Shown: positions 1-6,213, numbered from the stretch's first letter. The stretch: DNA of 6,281 bases from Rickettsiales bacterium (GCA_021300075.1 JAJTIB010000211.1:1-6281); one strand, 5' to 3'. Program-made: numbers and translations. The notes: generated by a model not told the origin, from the letters alone.

Positions 1-833
1 CGTCCCTGGCCAGCATTACGCACGGCGGTTTCGAGGAATTTTCCGGCCAGATTCATGCCGGCGCCCGCAAGTTTTTTTATCATGTCGCGCGATTCCTCAT
101 ACACAGCGAGCTGAGCCGTGAGGTAATTCGTATGCGCCGTATCGACCCGCTTGCGCTCGGATTTGAGGTTCTTGCCAATAGCCGCAACCATAGCCTGTGC
201 TTCCTGTTTTTCGCGCGCGGAAAGTTTCCGGCTCATGAGCAGTTTCTGGATGCGCTCGCGCAGATCGTCCTGCTCCACATGATCGAGTTCTTTAAGGGCG
301 GTCGAAACTTCCATCTGGCCGCTGGCCAGCGCCTCGACCACTTCTTCAACCAGCGATAAATCGACCAGATTGCCCTCAATCTCGTCCTCGCGCGCTTTGA
401 AATTACGGTCGGCCACGGGCGCAAAAAGCGCCGCAAAAAAAACCGTGTAATCGCGGTAATGCTGCACCAGTTCCTGCCGTACGCTTTGGGGTGGCAGGCG
501 TGGCGGGGCCTTGCCGCGGGCATCGAGCGTCACCAGTGCATCGCCGGTGGATTTATCGCTGGTGCGGTTGACCTGGCCTACGGGACGGCTTTGAATCTGG
601 CGTAACTGCGAAAGATCATAGGCCAAATGCTCCACCGAAAGGCGCGAGGCTTTATCAAAAATATCTACACCCGAAGTCAGCGCGCGAACCGCATCATGAA
701 AATGCTCGATGCGCGGGCGCATATCGCCCTCCTCAAAACGAATGCCCCATTCCGCTTCAATCGGCAGAATATGCTCGTATTTGCCCTGCATCAGGGTCAG
801 GATTGCGTCTTGCTCTCTTTCCGGTCGTGCCAT
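1..833 (-). CDS. Hypothetical protein, C-terminus cut by window edge
   Basis: I do not recognise this protein. Reading the minus strand from the ATG at 833 gives 277 uninterrupted codons to the left edge with no stop, so the gene is real and incomplete. The product starts MARPEREQDAIL. It has no signal peptide or membrane segment. Residues 1-82 look helical and rich in Glu, Asp, Arg and His. Residues 83-117 are a Pro/Gly/Ser/Thr-containing linker with a PPRLPP stretch. From about 118 onward the sequence is again mostly helix-forming, with alternating acidic and basic clusters (a basic stretch around 197-229), which could be a helical bundle or coiled coil. I see no catalytic motif. GGGG lies 4 bases before the ATG, a weak ribosome binding site. 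It is divergent from hemW with 14 bp between start codons. A cytoplasmic location is inferred; function is unknown. Confidence 0.85.
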   Translation of the reverse strand, partial: MARPEREQDAILTLMQGKYEHILPIEAEWGIRFEEGDMRPRIEHFHDAVRALTSGVDIFDKASRLSVEHLAYDLSQLRQIQSRPVGQVNRTSDKSTGDALVTLDARGKAPPRLPPQSVRQELVQHYRDYTVFFAALFAPVADRNFKAREDEIEGNLVDLSLVEEVVEALASGQMEVSTALKELDHVEQDDLRERIQKLLMSRKLSAREKQEAQAMVAAIGKNLKSERKRVDTAHTNYLTAQLAVYEESRDMIKKLAGAGMNLAGKFLETAVRNAGQG

Positions 834-836
834 AAA
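810..836 (+). promoter_or_regulatory. Possible hemW promoter inside the divergent gene
   Basis: Only 14 bp separate hemW from its divergent neighbour, so any hemW promoter must lie within the neighbour's coding region. A TTGCTC (810-815) and a CATAAA (831-836) resemble -35 and -10 boxes, but the spacer is 15 bp and the matches are partial (3 and 4 of 6). The implied transcript would start about 5 nt before the hemW ATG. This is a weak pattern call only. Confidence 0.2.
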
Positions 837-847
837 ACCCCGTTATC

Positions 848-2026
848 ATGGCCACCCAGAAAACACCAGCCCCGCCCCTTGCGATTTACATCCATTGGCC
901 ATTTTGTAAAAAGAAATGCCCCTACTGCGATTTTAATTCACATGTGCGGGATGCGATTGATGCCGAAGGCTGGCGCCAAGCACTCATCCGCGAATTGCTT
1001 TACTGGCAACCCTTGACCCACAATCATAGGGTCACGAGTATCTTCTTCGGCGGCGGCACGCCCTCGCTCATGCCACCCGCAATACTCGCCGCCCTGATTG
1101 ATACCGTACGCGAGTCTTGGAACTGTGCGTCCGACATCGAAATCACCATGGAGGCTAACCCGACCTCGGTCGAGTCTGTGAATTTCGCGGCCGCAGCGAA
1201 AGCCGGGGTCAATCGCCTGTCGCTCGGCGTACAGTCGCTGCGTCCGGAGGCCCTGAAATTTCTCGGGCGCGAACATTCGGAAAGCGAAGCACGCAGCGCC
1301 ATTGCACTCGCCGCCGAACATTTCCCGCGGTATTCTTTTGACCTCATCTATGCCCTGCCCGGCCAAACCCTTGATGCATGGAAAACCGAGTTGCGCGAGG
1401 CGCTCACCTATGCGCGCGGTCATCTTTCACTCTATCAATTGACGATTGAGGAAAACACCGCTTTTCACCACCAGTATCATCATGACCAGGCCTTTACTTT
1501 GCCCGAGGAATCGCTCGCAGCAGAAATGTATGAATTGACCCAGCGCATAATGGAGGAAGCCGGACTTCCGGCTTATGAAATCTCGAATCACGCAGCGTCC
1601 GGACATGAATCGCGTCATAATCTGAGTTACTGGCGCGGCGAATCCTATCTCGGGATTGGTGCTGGCGCGCATGGGCGGCTCGATATCGGGGACGGCGCGC
1701 GTCTGGCCACGTGCAACCTCAAATCACCTGAACGCTGGTTGGAGCAAACCCAGCGTCTGGGTCATGGACTGGAGGAAAATACCCCGCTTGATGCAGCAAC
1801 ACGAACAGAAGAAAAATTGCTGATGGGTCTGCGCCTCATCAGGGAAGGCCTGAACCTCAAATCACTGCACGAGGATGAACGAGCCTTGCTGCTGCCTCGC
1901 CTTGATTCCCATCGCCTGAAGAAACTTCAGGACGAACATCTCATCACCTACGAGAATGAGTGCCTCTGTGTCACTCCCAAAGGCGCGCTACTGCTCAATG
2001 CCATCACCGCTGCACTAAGTGCTTAA
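848..2026 (+). CDS. hemW: Radical SAM heme chaperone HemW
   Basis: The 392-residue cytoplasmic protein belongs to the HemN/HemW radical SAM family. The cluster motif C20-x3-C24-x2-C27 is followed by Asp-Phe (27-29), without the extra CxC cysteine of true coproporphyrinogen dehydrogenase HemN, which points to HemW. Other landmarks are FFGGGTP (66-72, SAM binding), EANPTS (102-107), GVNRLSLGVQS (120-130), DLIYALPGQT (165-174), the family's HNLSYWRG (257-264) and GIGAGAHG (269-276). The C-terminal 80 or so residues form the usual HemW winged-helix-like domain. HemW is known to bind heme and deliver it to respiratory proteins; members of this family are often misannotated as HemN. Length is normal. 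The ATG at 848 is the first possible start, since the frame has a stop at 833-835. No Shine-Dalgarno is visible. The gene converges on the LpoA-like gene with one base between stops. Confidence 0.96.
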   Translation: MATQKTPAPPLAIYIHWPFCKKKCPYCDFNSHVRDAIDAEGWRQALIRELLYWQPLTHNHRVTSIFFGGGTPSLMPPAILAALIDTVRESWNCASDIEITMEANPTSVESVNFAAAAKAGVNRLSLGVQSLRPEALKFLGREHSESEARSAIALAAEHFPRYSFDLIYALPGQTLDAWKTELREALTYARGHLSLYQLTIEENTAFHHQYHHDQAFTLPEESLAAEMYELTQRIMEEAGLPAYEISNHAASGHESRHNLSYWRGESYLGIGAGAHGRLDIGDGARLATCNLKSPERWLEQTQRLGHGLEENTPLDAATRTEEKLLMGLRLIREGLNLKSLHEDERALLLPRLDSHRLKKLQDEHLITYENECLCVTPKGALLLNAITAALSA

Positions 2027-2027
2027 A

Positions 2028-3272
2028 CTACTGCGCGAACCCCGTCGGCGCCGGAGAAACGACTACAAACTGCCCGCCACGCACCTGGAGAACGGCTAGA
2101 CCGCGCTCCGACGTGCCATTCTTTCTGAAACGAAAAATCCCATTCGCTGGGCCGCTGAAGCCATTGGGGCTCGTAAGTGTCTGCTCCGTCACTGGCCGAT
2201 TACCGGTAATGATCGTGACTGCAAGTGCCACTGCATCATAGGCAAGGCTCGAAAGCCGCGGCGGTTGATAGCGATAGGTGCTGATAAATCGCCGATCATA
2301 GGCGCTGGTTAATTGCGGCGGCGAGGTGGCAAACCATGCTCCTTCCAGATTGACCCGCGTAATCAGCAGAACATCGTCCCATAACCCCGTCCCCAGCAAC
2401 TGCACATGTTTGCCGCGGGCGCCCCGCGCATGCATGGCGCGCAGGATGGTATCCAGCGGCGCTCCTGCCTCGGGCAGAAACAGACTGTCAAACGCCGGCG
2501 GCTGCGCGGAGGGAAGGATTGAGTTCACCGCCGCGTCAATGCCTAGGCCTTGCGGCGAATAAAGAGCCTGTGCCACCAGCGCCCCGCCATCCTCGGTGAT
2601 CTGCTTGCGCGCTGCTTCGAGCACGGTCTGGCCGTAGAGGGTGTTGGGTACGAGTGCTGCCAGCTGCGTACGGCCCTGACCCGCAGAATGGCCGATGACG
2701 CGACGAGCCTGTTCCTCGGGCGAGAAGCCAAAAAGAAATACTCCGGGTGTAGCGACCGATTGGCTATTGGAAAAACTGATGACCGGAACACCGGCCGCGC
2801 GGGCGGGCACGGAAACGGCGGTGGTTGCATCACTAAAAACCGGACCAATAAGCAGCACGGCCTTATCTTTAATGGCGCGCTCGGCCGCCTCGCGTGCCTG
2901 TTCGGGTGTATCTCCCGAATCGTAGGTTTTAAGCTCGACGCGGATGCGGTTCTGCTCGGGCGAGAGGCTCGCATATTTATCAAATAGGGAGAGGGTCGCC
3001 GCGTCCTGCATGGCACGTCCCAGTTGCGAATGACGGCCAGTAATAGGCAAAAGAAGTGCAACATTCACACGCTTATCGACCGGAATTCCACTCTGCAACA
3101 CGGGGCGCGGCGCACTCATCGGCATCGCCGAAGGCACGGCGCTCGCCACCGGAATCGTATTATTGACATAAATATCATCAAGCGCGGTATCCACCGTGGA
3201 ATCCGCGCAGCCCGCAAGGAGCAGCAATGCCGCGCAGGAAAGGAACCGCAGCGAGCGGAAAGAACGAATCAT
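2028..3272 (-). CDS. Penicillin-binding protein activator, LpoA/LppC family lipoprotein
   Basis: This 414-residue protein begins with a lipoprotein signal peptide: basic MIRSFRSLR, a hydrophobic core, then the lipobox LAGC with Cys22. Ala at +2 gives no inner-membrane retention signal, so an outer-membrane anchor facing the periplasm is expected. Residues 23-66 are a Pro/Ala/Ser-rich linker. Residues about 67-410 form a type I periplasmic-binding fold: VNVALLLPITG (69-79) as first strand, then AVLLIGPVFS, GVPVISFSNSQ and an SLAYDAVALA helix. E. coli LpoA uses this fold, after a TPR domain, to stimulate PBP1A; the TPR half is missing here, as appears usual for alphaproteobacterial members (from memory). 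A branched-chain amino-acid binding protein is an alternative, but the lipoprotein anchor and the rsmI/yraN neighbourhood favour the Lpo family. The ATG at 3272 is the only good start: a stop lies 9 codons upstream, and AAGG sits about 10 bases before the ATG. The symbol is withheld because PBP1A activation is not shown for this architecture. Confidence 0.88.
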   Translation of the reverse strand: MIRSFRSLRFLSCAALLLLAGCADSTVDTALDDIYVNNTIPVASAVPSAMPMSAPRPVLQSGIPVDKRVNVALLLPITGRHSQLGRAMQDAATLSLFDKYASLSPEQNRIRVELKTYDSGDTPEQAREAAERAIKDKAVLLIGPVFSDATTAVSVPARAAGVPVISFSNSQSVATPGVFLFGFSPEEQARRVIGHSAGQGRTQLAALVPNTLYGQTVLEAARKQITEDGGALVAQALYSPQGLGIDAAVNSILPSAQPPAFDSLFLPEAGAPLDTILRAMHARGARGKHVQLLGTGLWDDVLLITRVNLEGAWFATSPPQLTSAYDRRFISTYRYQPPRLSSLAYDAVALAVTIITGNRPVTEQTLTSPNGFSGPANGIFRFRKNGTSERGLAVLQVRGGQFVVVSPAPTGFAQ

Positions 3273-3290
3273 GGGTGCGCGCCTTTTCTT

Positions 3291-3320
3291 CTTATGCTAA
3301 TCAGAACCCATGCATAACAA
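3291..3320. promoter_or_regulatory. Possible overlapping divergent promoters, lpoA-like / rsmI
   Basis: The 37-bp gap between the two start codons must serve both genes. On the minus strand, TTGTTA (3320-3315) and CATAAG (3296-3291) are spaced 18 bp and resemble -35 and -10 boxes. On the plus strand, TATGCT (3293-3298) resembles a -10 but has no clear -35. The two -10-like boxes overlap, so transcription in the two directions could compete. Matches are 4 of 6 for each minus-strand box, so confidence is low. Confidence 0.25.
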
Positions 3321-4176
3321 ACCCTCGGCAAAAAGCAACGCGTCACCTACGCTCTATGTGGTCGCAACCCCGATTGGCAATCTGGCCGATATGAGCGTGC
3401 GCGCCACGGATCTACTCGCTCAGGTCGCCATCATCGCCTGCGAGGACACGCGCACCAGTCAAGTATTACTGCAGCATTATGGCATTACCACCCCCACCGT
3501 CAGCTTCCATGAACATAATCGCGCCGAGCGCCTGCCGGAACTTCTCGCGCGTCTGGTAGGGGGCGAATCTATTGCGCTTATCTCGGATGCGGGAACTCCT
3601 CTTATTTCCGACCCCGGAGCTGAGCTGGTCAAAGCCGTTTGGGATGCGGGTTTCACCGTTACCCCCATTCCCGGGGCAAGCGCGGCAATTACCGCTTTAT
3701 CGGCAGCCGGATTACCCTCAGATGGGTTTTTCTTCGCCGGATTCCTGCCGACCAAACCGGCGGCACGTCAGGCACGAATCGCGCTGCTAAGGGCCTTACC
3801 GGTGACCAGTATTTTGTATGAAGCGCCGCATCGTATCGCCGCTACACTCGCAGAATTGAGTCAGGCGCTGGGAGAGCGAGAGGCGGTGATCGCCCGCGAA
3901 CTCACCAAACGCTTTGAGACTTTCTACCGTGGTTCTCTCAACAGTCTTGCCGCGACTTTTGCCACCAACCCCGTCAAAGGTGAAATCGTGCTACTTATTG
4001 CCCCGGCGCCCGGCATGGCCACGCCGATGACGGATAACGCGCTTATCGACCAGCTCCTGAGCGAAGCTCTGACGCGCCTGCCCAAAAGTGCCGCCGCCGC
4101 CGAAATTGCTAAAGCCACCGGATTACCGCGTGAGGAAATTTATGCCCGTGCGCTCGCCCAGCCGCGCCAGAAATGA
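3310..4176 (+). CDS. rsmI: 16S rRNA (cytidine1402-2'-O)-methyltransferase RsmI
   Basis: The 288-residue protein is a SAM-dependent methyltransferase of the tetrapyrrole-methylase (class III) fold, which 2'-O-methylates C1402 in the decoding centre of 16S rRNA. Motifs appear in the expected order: LYVVATPIGNL (15-25), ACEDTR (43-48), SFHEHN (65-70), SDAGTPLISDPG (92-103), PIPGASA (119-125), FAGFLPTK (142-149), LYEAPHR (169-175), ARELTKRFETFYRG (195-208) and KGEIVLLI (223-230). Length is normal for the family (E. coli RsmI is about 286 residues). The start at 3310 gives a short N-terminal extension of about 14 residues before the first strand, and no Shine-Dalgarno is visible. A leaderless transcript is possible. 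It heads a plus-strand run and its last 35 bases overlap yraN, suggesting cotranscription. Confidence 0.97.
   Translation: MHNKPSAKSNASPTLYVVATPIGNLADMSVRATDLLAQVAIIACEDTRTSQVLLQHYGITTPTVSFHEHNRAERLPELLARLVGGESIALISDAGTPLISDPGAELVKAVWDAGFTVTPIPGASAAITALSAAGLPSDGFFFAGFLPTKPAARQARIALLRALPVTSILYEAPHRIAATLAELSQALGEREAVIARELTKRFETFYRGSLNSLAATFATNPVKGEIVLLIAPAPGMATPMTDNALIDQLLSEALTRLPKSAAAAEIAKATGLPREEIYARALAQPRQK
4132..4137 (+). promoter_or_regulatory. Ribosome binding site deciding the yraN start
   Basis: GAGGAA lies 4 bases before the ATG at 4142 (the GAGG core 6 bases before it). This selects 4142 over the in-frame ATG at 4088, which would add 18 proline-rich residues that are simply rsmI coding sequence read in another frame. 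The site lies within rsmI. Confidence 0.75.
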
Positions 4177-4522
4177 GCGCCAGAAACGCTACCGAAAGGG
4201 GATTCGCAGCGAGCGCATCGCCGCGCTTTACCTGCGCCTTAAGGGATGGCGTATTGTAGCCGGGCGTTTCAAGACGCCGGTGGGCGAAATCGACCTGATT
4301 GCCAGACGCGGGCGAGTTCTAGCCTTTATTGAGGTCAAGGCGCGCCGGAACAAGGATAGCGCCGCCGAGGCCATTCACCCGCGCAATCAGCAACGTGTGA
4401 TGCGCGCAGCACAGATTTTTCTGCAACAGCATCCGGATTATGCCAACGCCACGATACGGTTCGACGCCTGTCTTGTACCGTGGTATGGCTGGCCGCATTA
4501 TATTCCTGAAGCCTTTTGTTGA
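4142..4522 (+). CDS. yraN: YraN family (UPF0102) endonuclease-fold protein
   Basis: From the ATG at 4142 this is 126 residues, close to the 115-131 usual for UPF0102 (YraN). A basic N-terminus (residues 4-25) leads into the restriction-endonuclease/Holliday-junction-resolvase-like core. Glu24 lies in the first helix (GIRSERIAALYL), then GEIDLI (48-53) with Asp51 and FIEVKAR (62-68) with the E-x-K pair Glu64/Lys66. That is the PD-(D/E)xK-like set of acidic and basic residues. The later segment around HPRNQQRVMRAAQIFL is also typical. The in vivo substrate is not firmly established; a role in DNA processing is inferred from the fold. The gene starts 35 bases before the rsmI stop in another frame, and its own last bases precede the dolP ribosome binding site, so translation of the three genes is probably coupled. 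Confidence 0.93.
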   Translation: MPVRSPSRARNERQKRYRKGIRSERIAALYLRLKGWRIVAGRFKTPVGEIDLIARRGRVLAFIEVKARRNKDSAAEAIHPRNQQRVMRAAQIFLQQHPDYANATIRFDACLVPWYGWPHYIPEAFC

Positions 4523-4523
4523 A

Positions 4524-4529
4524 GAGGAA
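4524..4529 (+). promoter_or_regulatory. Ribosome binding site for dolP
   Basis: GAGGAA, just after the yraN stop, lies 4 bases before the ATG at 4534 (GAGG core 6 bases). It favours this start over an in-frame TTG at 4516, which would add six residues ahead of a complete lipoprotein signal peptide. Confidence 0.75.
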
Positions 4530-4533
4530 CTCG

Positions 4534-5139
4534 ATGCCGCGCTTTGGTTTATTTGCTCTACTTGTCTTTGCGCCCCTGTTGACCGGCTGCGTTGCCGCCG
4601 CGACCACCGCCGCCACTCAAGTCGGCATTGCCACCGCCGATAAACGCTCCTACGGCACGAGCCTTGATGACACCATCATCTACACTGCAATTAACGAGAA
4701 ATTCCTCAATGCCGATGTGAATGATCTTCTTATCAACGCCACCATCAATGTCCGCCAAGGCCGCGTACTCCTCACCGGCAATGTGAATTCCGAAACCACT
4801 GCCCAGCGCGCAACCGAGCTGGCATGGCAGGTCAAAGGGGTCGAAGAAGTTATTAATGAAATTGTGGTGATTCCCGATACCGAAGTTTGGGATACAGCGA
4901 ATGACATCGCTATCAAAAAGAATCTCGAAACCCGCCTGCTCCTGACCAAGGGGGTCTTTGTTATTGATTATTCGATTGATGTAGTAAACGGTACGGCTTA
5001 TCTGCTGGGATATTGTCATAGTCAGACGGAAATGGACAAGGCCCTGAACGTGGCGCGCACTACCCGCGGCGTCAGGCGCGTAATCAACCACCTGAGAATT
5101 CTCGCCCCTGTAGACAGCACCCAAGGCATGCCACGCTAA
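4534..5139 (+). CDS. dolP: DolP-like dual BON-domain outer-membrane lipoprotein
   Basis: The 201-residue product begins with a lipoprotein signal peptide ending in the lipobox LTGC (Cys19). Val at +2 predicts sorting to the outer membrane. A short Ala/Thr-rich linker (20-35) leads to two BON domains, roughly 47-113 (core RVLLTG at 77-82 and the closing GVEEVINEI at 102-110) and 122-191 (core NGTAYLLG at 152-159, closing GVRRVINHL). This closely resembles E. coli DolP (YraP): the same CVAAA after the lipobox, the RSxGTxxDD segment, two BON domains and about 190 residues. DolP supports outer-membrane integrity, in E. coli through anionic phospholipids and the BAM complex; whether this homologue does the same is inferred. 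It follows yraN by 11 bp and precedes gshB by 23 bp. In E. coli diaA sits between yraN and dolP; it is absent here. A generic BON-domain protein is the fallback call. Confidence 0.9.
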   Translation: MPRFGLFALLVFAPLLTGCVAAATTAATQVGIATADKRSYGTSLDDTIIYTAINEKFLNADVNDLLINATINVRQGRVLLTGNVNSETTAQRATELAWQVKGVEEVINEIVVIPDTEVWDTANDIAIKKNLETRLLLTKGVFVIDYSIDVVNGTAYLLGYCHSQTEMDKALNVARTTRGVRRVINHLRILAPVDSTQGMPR

Positions 5140-5162
5140 TCGGCAGAAAGCGATTACCTGCG

Positions 5163-6092
5163 ATGAAAAAAGTCGCCTTCCAGATGGACCCGCCCGCCGG
5201 CCTCAATGTCGCGAGCGACTCGACCTTGATGCTGGCCGAAGAGGCACAAAAACGCGGCTATCACTGTTATTCTTACACGCCCAGTGACCTGTCCTGGCGC
5301 GAGGGCGAGGTCCTCGCCACACTGCGGCCGATGGATGTCGATACGAGTCATGAACAATTCTGCGAAATGGGCGAGGGGACACTCACACCACTGACCGATT
5401 TTCAGGTGGTCTGGATGCGTCAGGACCCGCCCTTTGATCTGGCTTACATCACCGCCACCCATATCCTCGAACATCTGCCCAAAACCACGCGGGTTTACAA
5501 TGACCCCAGAGGCGTGCGCGAATCGCCCGAGAAACTATCGCCGCTCTTTTTCAAGGAATTCATGCCCCCCACCCTCATCAGTCGCGATGCGGCAGCGATT
5601 GCCGCCTTCGCCGCCGAGCACCGCACCATCATCGCCAAACCACTTTACGGTTTTGGCGGGCGCAGCGTGTTCAAGCTCGAGGCGAATGACCCCAATATTC
5701 GCACCCTGCATGAACATTGGTGCGAAACCTCGCGGGAGCCGCTGATGTGGCAGGCTTTCCTGCCCGAGGTGGATAAAGAAGACCGCCGCATTCTGCTGAT
5801 AGACGGCGAGATCGCCGCCGTCTTTGGTCGGCTGCCCGGCGAAGGCTCTATCCGCGCCAACATGCGCGTAGGCGGCAAACCCGTGGCCGCGACCCTCACC
5901 CGCCAGCAGGAAAAAATCTGTCAGGCCATCAAACCCTATTTGAAAGCCAAGGGCCTGCTGCTGGTCGGCCTCGATGTGATTGGCGGTTACCTGACCGAAA
6001 TCAACGTCACCTCACCCACCGGACTCAGGGCGGTGGAAAAACTCTATGGCCTGAATCTCGCCCAACGCGTCTGGGACAAGGTGGAGGGCTAA
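5163..6092 (+). CDS. gshB: Glutathione synthase GshB
   Basis: This 309-residue cytoplasmic ATP-grasp enzyme joins gamma-glutamylcysteine and glycine with ATP to make glutathione. Family landmarks occur in order: FQMDPP (6-11), WMRQDPPFDLAYITATHILE (84-103), YNDPRGVRESPEKL (112-125), MPPTLISRD (134-142), the ATP-binding KPLYGFGG (159-166), QAFLPEV (197-203), RRILLIDGE (208-216), RANMRVGGK (231-239), and the signature GLDVIGGYLTEINVTSPTG (269-287) carrying the metal-binding Glu279 and Asn281. Length fits the family (about 310-320). The SREPL and PPTLISRD segments look alphaproteobacterial. The ATG at 5163 gives an N-terminus ending exactly at the first strand. A strong Shine-Dalgarno is lacking; AGAAAG about 13 bases upstream is the nearest purine run. 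Its close spacing to dolP implies the same transcript. The long inverted repeat starts 8 bp after its stop. Confidence 0.97.
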   Translation: MKKVAFQMDPPAGLNVASDSTLMLAEEAQKRGYHCYSYTPSDLSWREGEVLATLRPMDVDTSHEQFCEMGEGTLTPLTDFQVVWMRQDPPFDLAYITATHILEHLPKTTRVYNDPRGVRESPEKLSPLFFKEFMPPTLISRDAAAIAAFAAEHRTIIAKPLYGFGGRSVFKLEANDPNIRTLHEHWCETSREPLMWQAFLPEVDKEDRRILLIDGEIAAVFGRLPGEGSIRANMRVGGKPVAATLTRQQEKICQAIKPYLKAKGLLLVGLDVIGGYLTEINVTSPTGLRAVEKLYGLNLAQRVWDKVEG

Positions 6093-6100
6093 GGGGAAAA

Positions 6101-6174
6101 GGTTATAGGTTTTAGGTTATAGGTTGTAGCTGAAGATGGCTGCAAGGAATACTTCTTCCCTGAAACCTGAAACC
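6101..6174. repeat. Degenerate heptamer repeat forming a long imperfect hairpin
   Basis: Four tandem 7-mers occur from 6101 to 6128: GGTTATA, GGTTTTA, GGTTATA and GGTTGTA. On the other side, 6159-6174 holds two copies of CCTGAAA plus CC. These arms are inverted: 6108-6123 pairs with 6159-6174 over 16 positions, with 13 Watson-Crick pairs, 2 G-U pairs and 1 A-A mismatch. The 35-base loop contains a further 7-bp stem, 6124-6130 with 6139-6145. The structure lies just after the gshB stop with no U-run directly following the 3' arm, so it is not a textbook intrinsic terminator. It may still be a 3'-end stabiliser, a weak terminator, or a copy of a dispersed intergenic repeat family. The pairing is read directly; the function is not known. 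Confidence 0.75.
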
Positions 6175-6194
6175 CGACTCCTCCTCCCGCACTG

Positions 6195-6213
6195 CAAAAA
6201 TTTTTTCTCTTTC
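6195..6213. other. A/T tract in the gshB-downstream spacer
   Basis: A run of five A followed by six T (6196-6206), then a pyrimidine-rich stretch, stands out in an otherwise GC-rich window. Such tracts bend DNA and can act as UP elements upstream of promoters. It lies about 60-70 bases before the next start codon, a fitting position, but I see no convincing -35/-10 pair after it (TTTCCG at 6210-6215 is the best -35-like match). Confidence 0.3.

Noticed and set aside
233..523. A 96-residue open frame on the minus strand
   Set aside because: It is an Arg-rich, Trp-rich shadow inside the longer minus-strand frame (1-833), which has far better amino-acid composition and a sensible start.
938..1423. 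A 161-residue minus-strand open frame
   Set aside because: It is antisense to the conserved radical SAM core of hemW and has no recognisable motif.
1960..2241. A plus-strand open frame of 93 residues spanning the hemW end
   Set aside because: It overlaps hemW out of frame and runs antisense to the lipoprotein gene; composition is poor and no start signal is visible.
2543..3064. A 173-residue minus-strand open frame inside the LpoA-like gene
   Set aside because: It is an alternative-frame shadow with an Arg/Pro/Ser-rich composition.
4558..5124. A 188-residue minus-strand open frame
   Set aside because: It lies entirely opposite dolP, whose signal peptide and two BON domains are clear. Its Gly/Ile/Asn-rich composition is that of an antisense reading.
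6101..6174. A CRISPR array or true telomeric repeat
   Set aside because: The units are 7 bp, degenerate and without spacers, and the segment lies between chromosomal genes, so neither interpretation fits.
6195..6213. The A/T run as an intrinsic terminator for gshB
   Set aside because: The T-run is preceded by A's and not by a GC-rich stem; the long hairpin ends more than 20 bases earlier.
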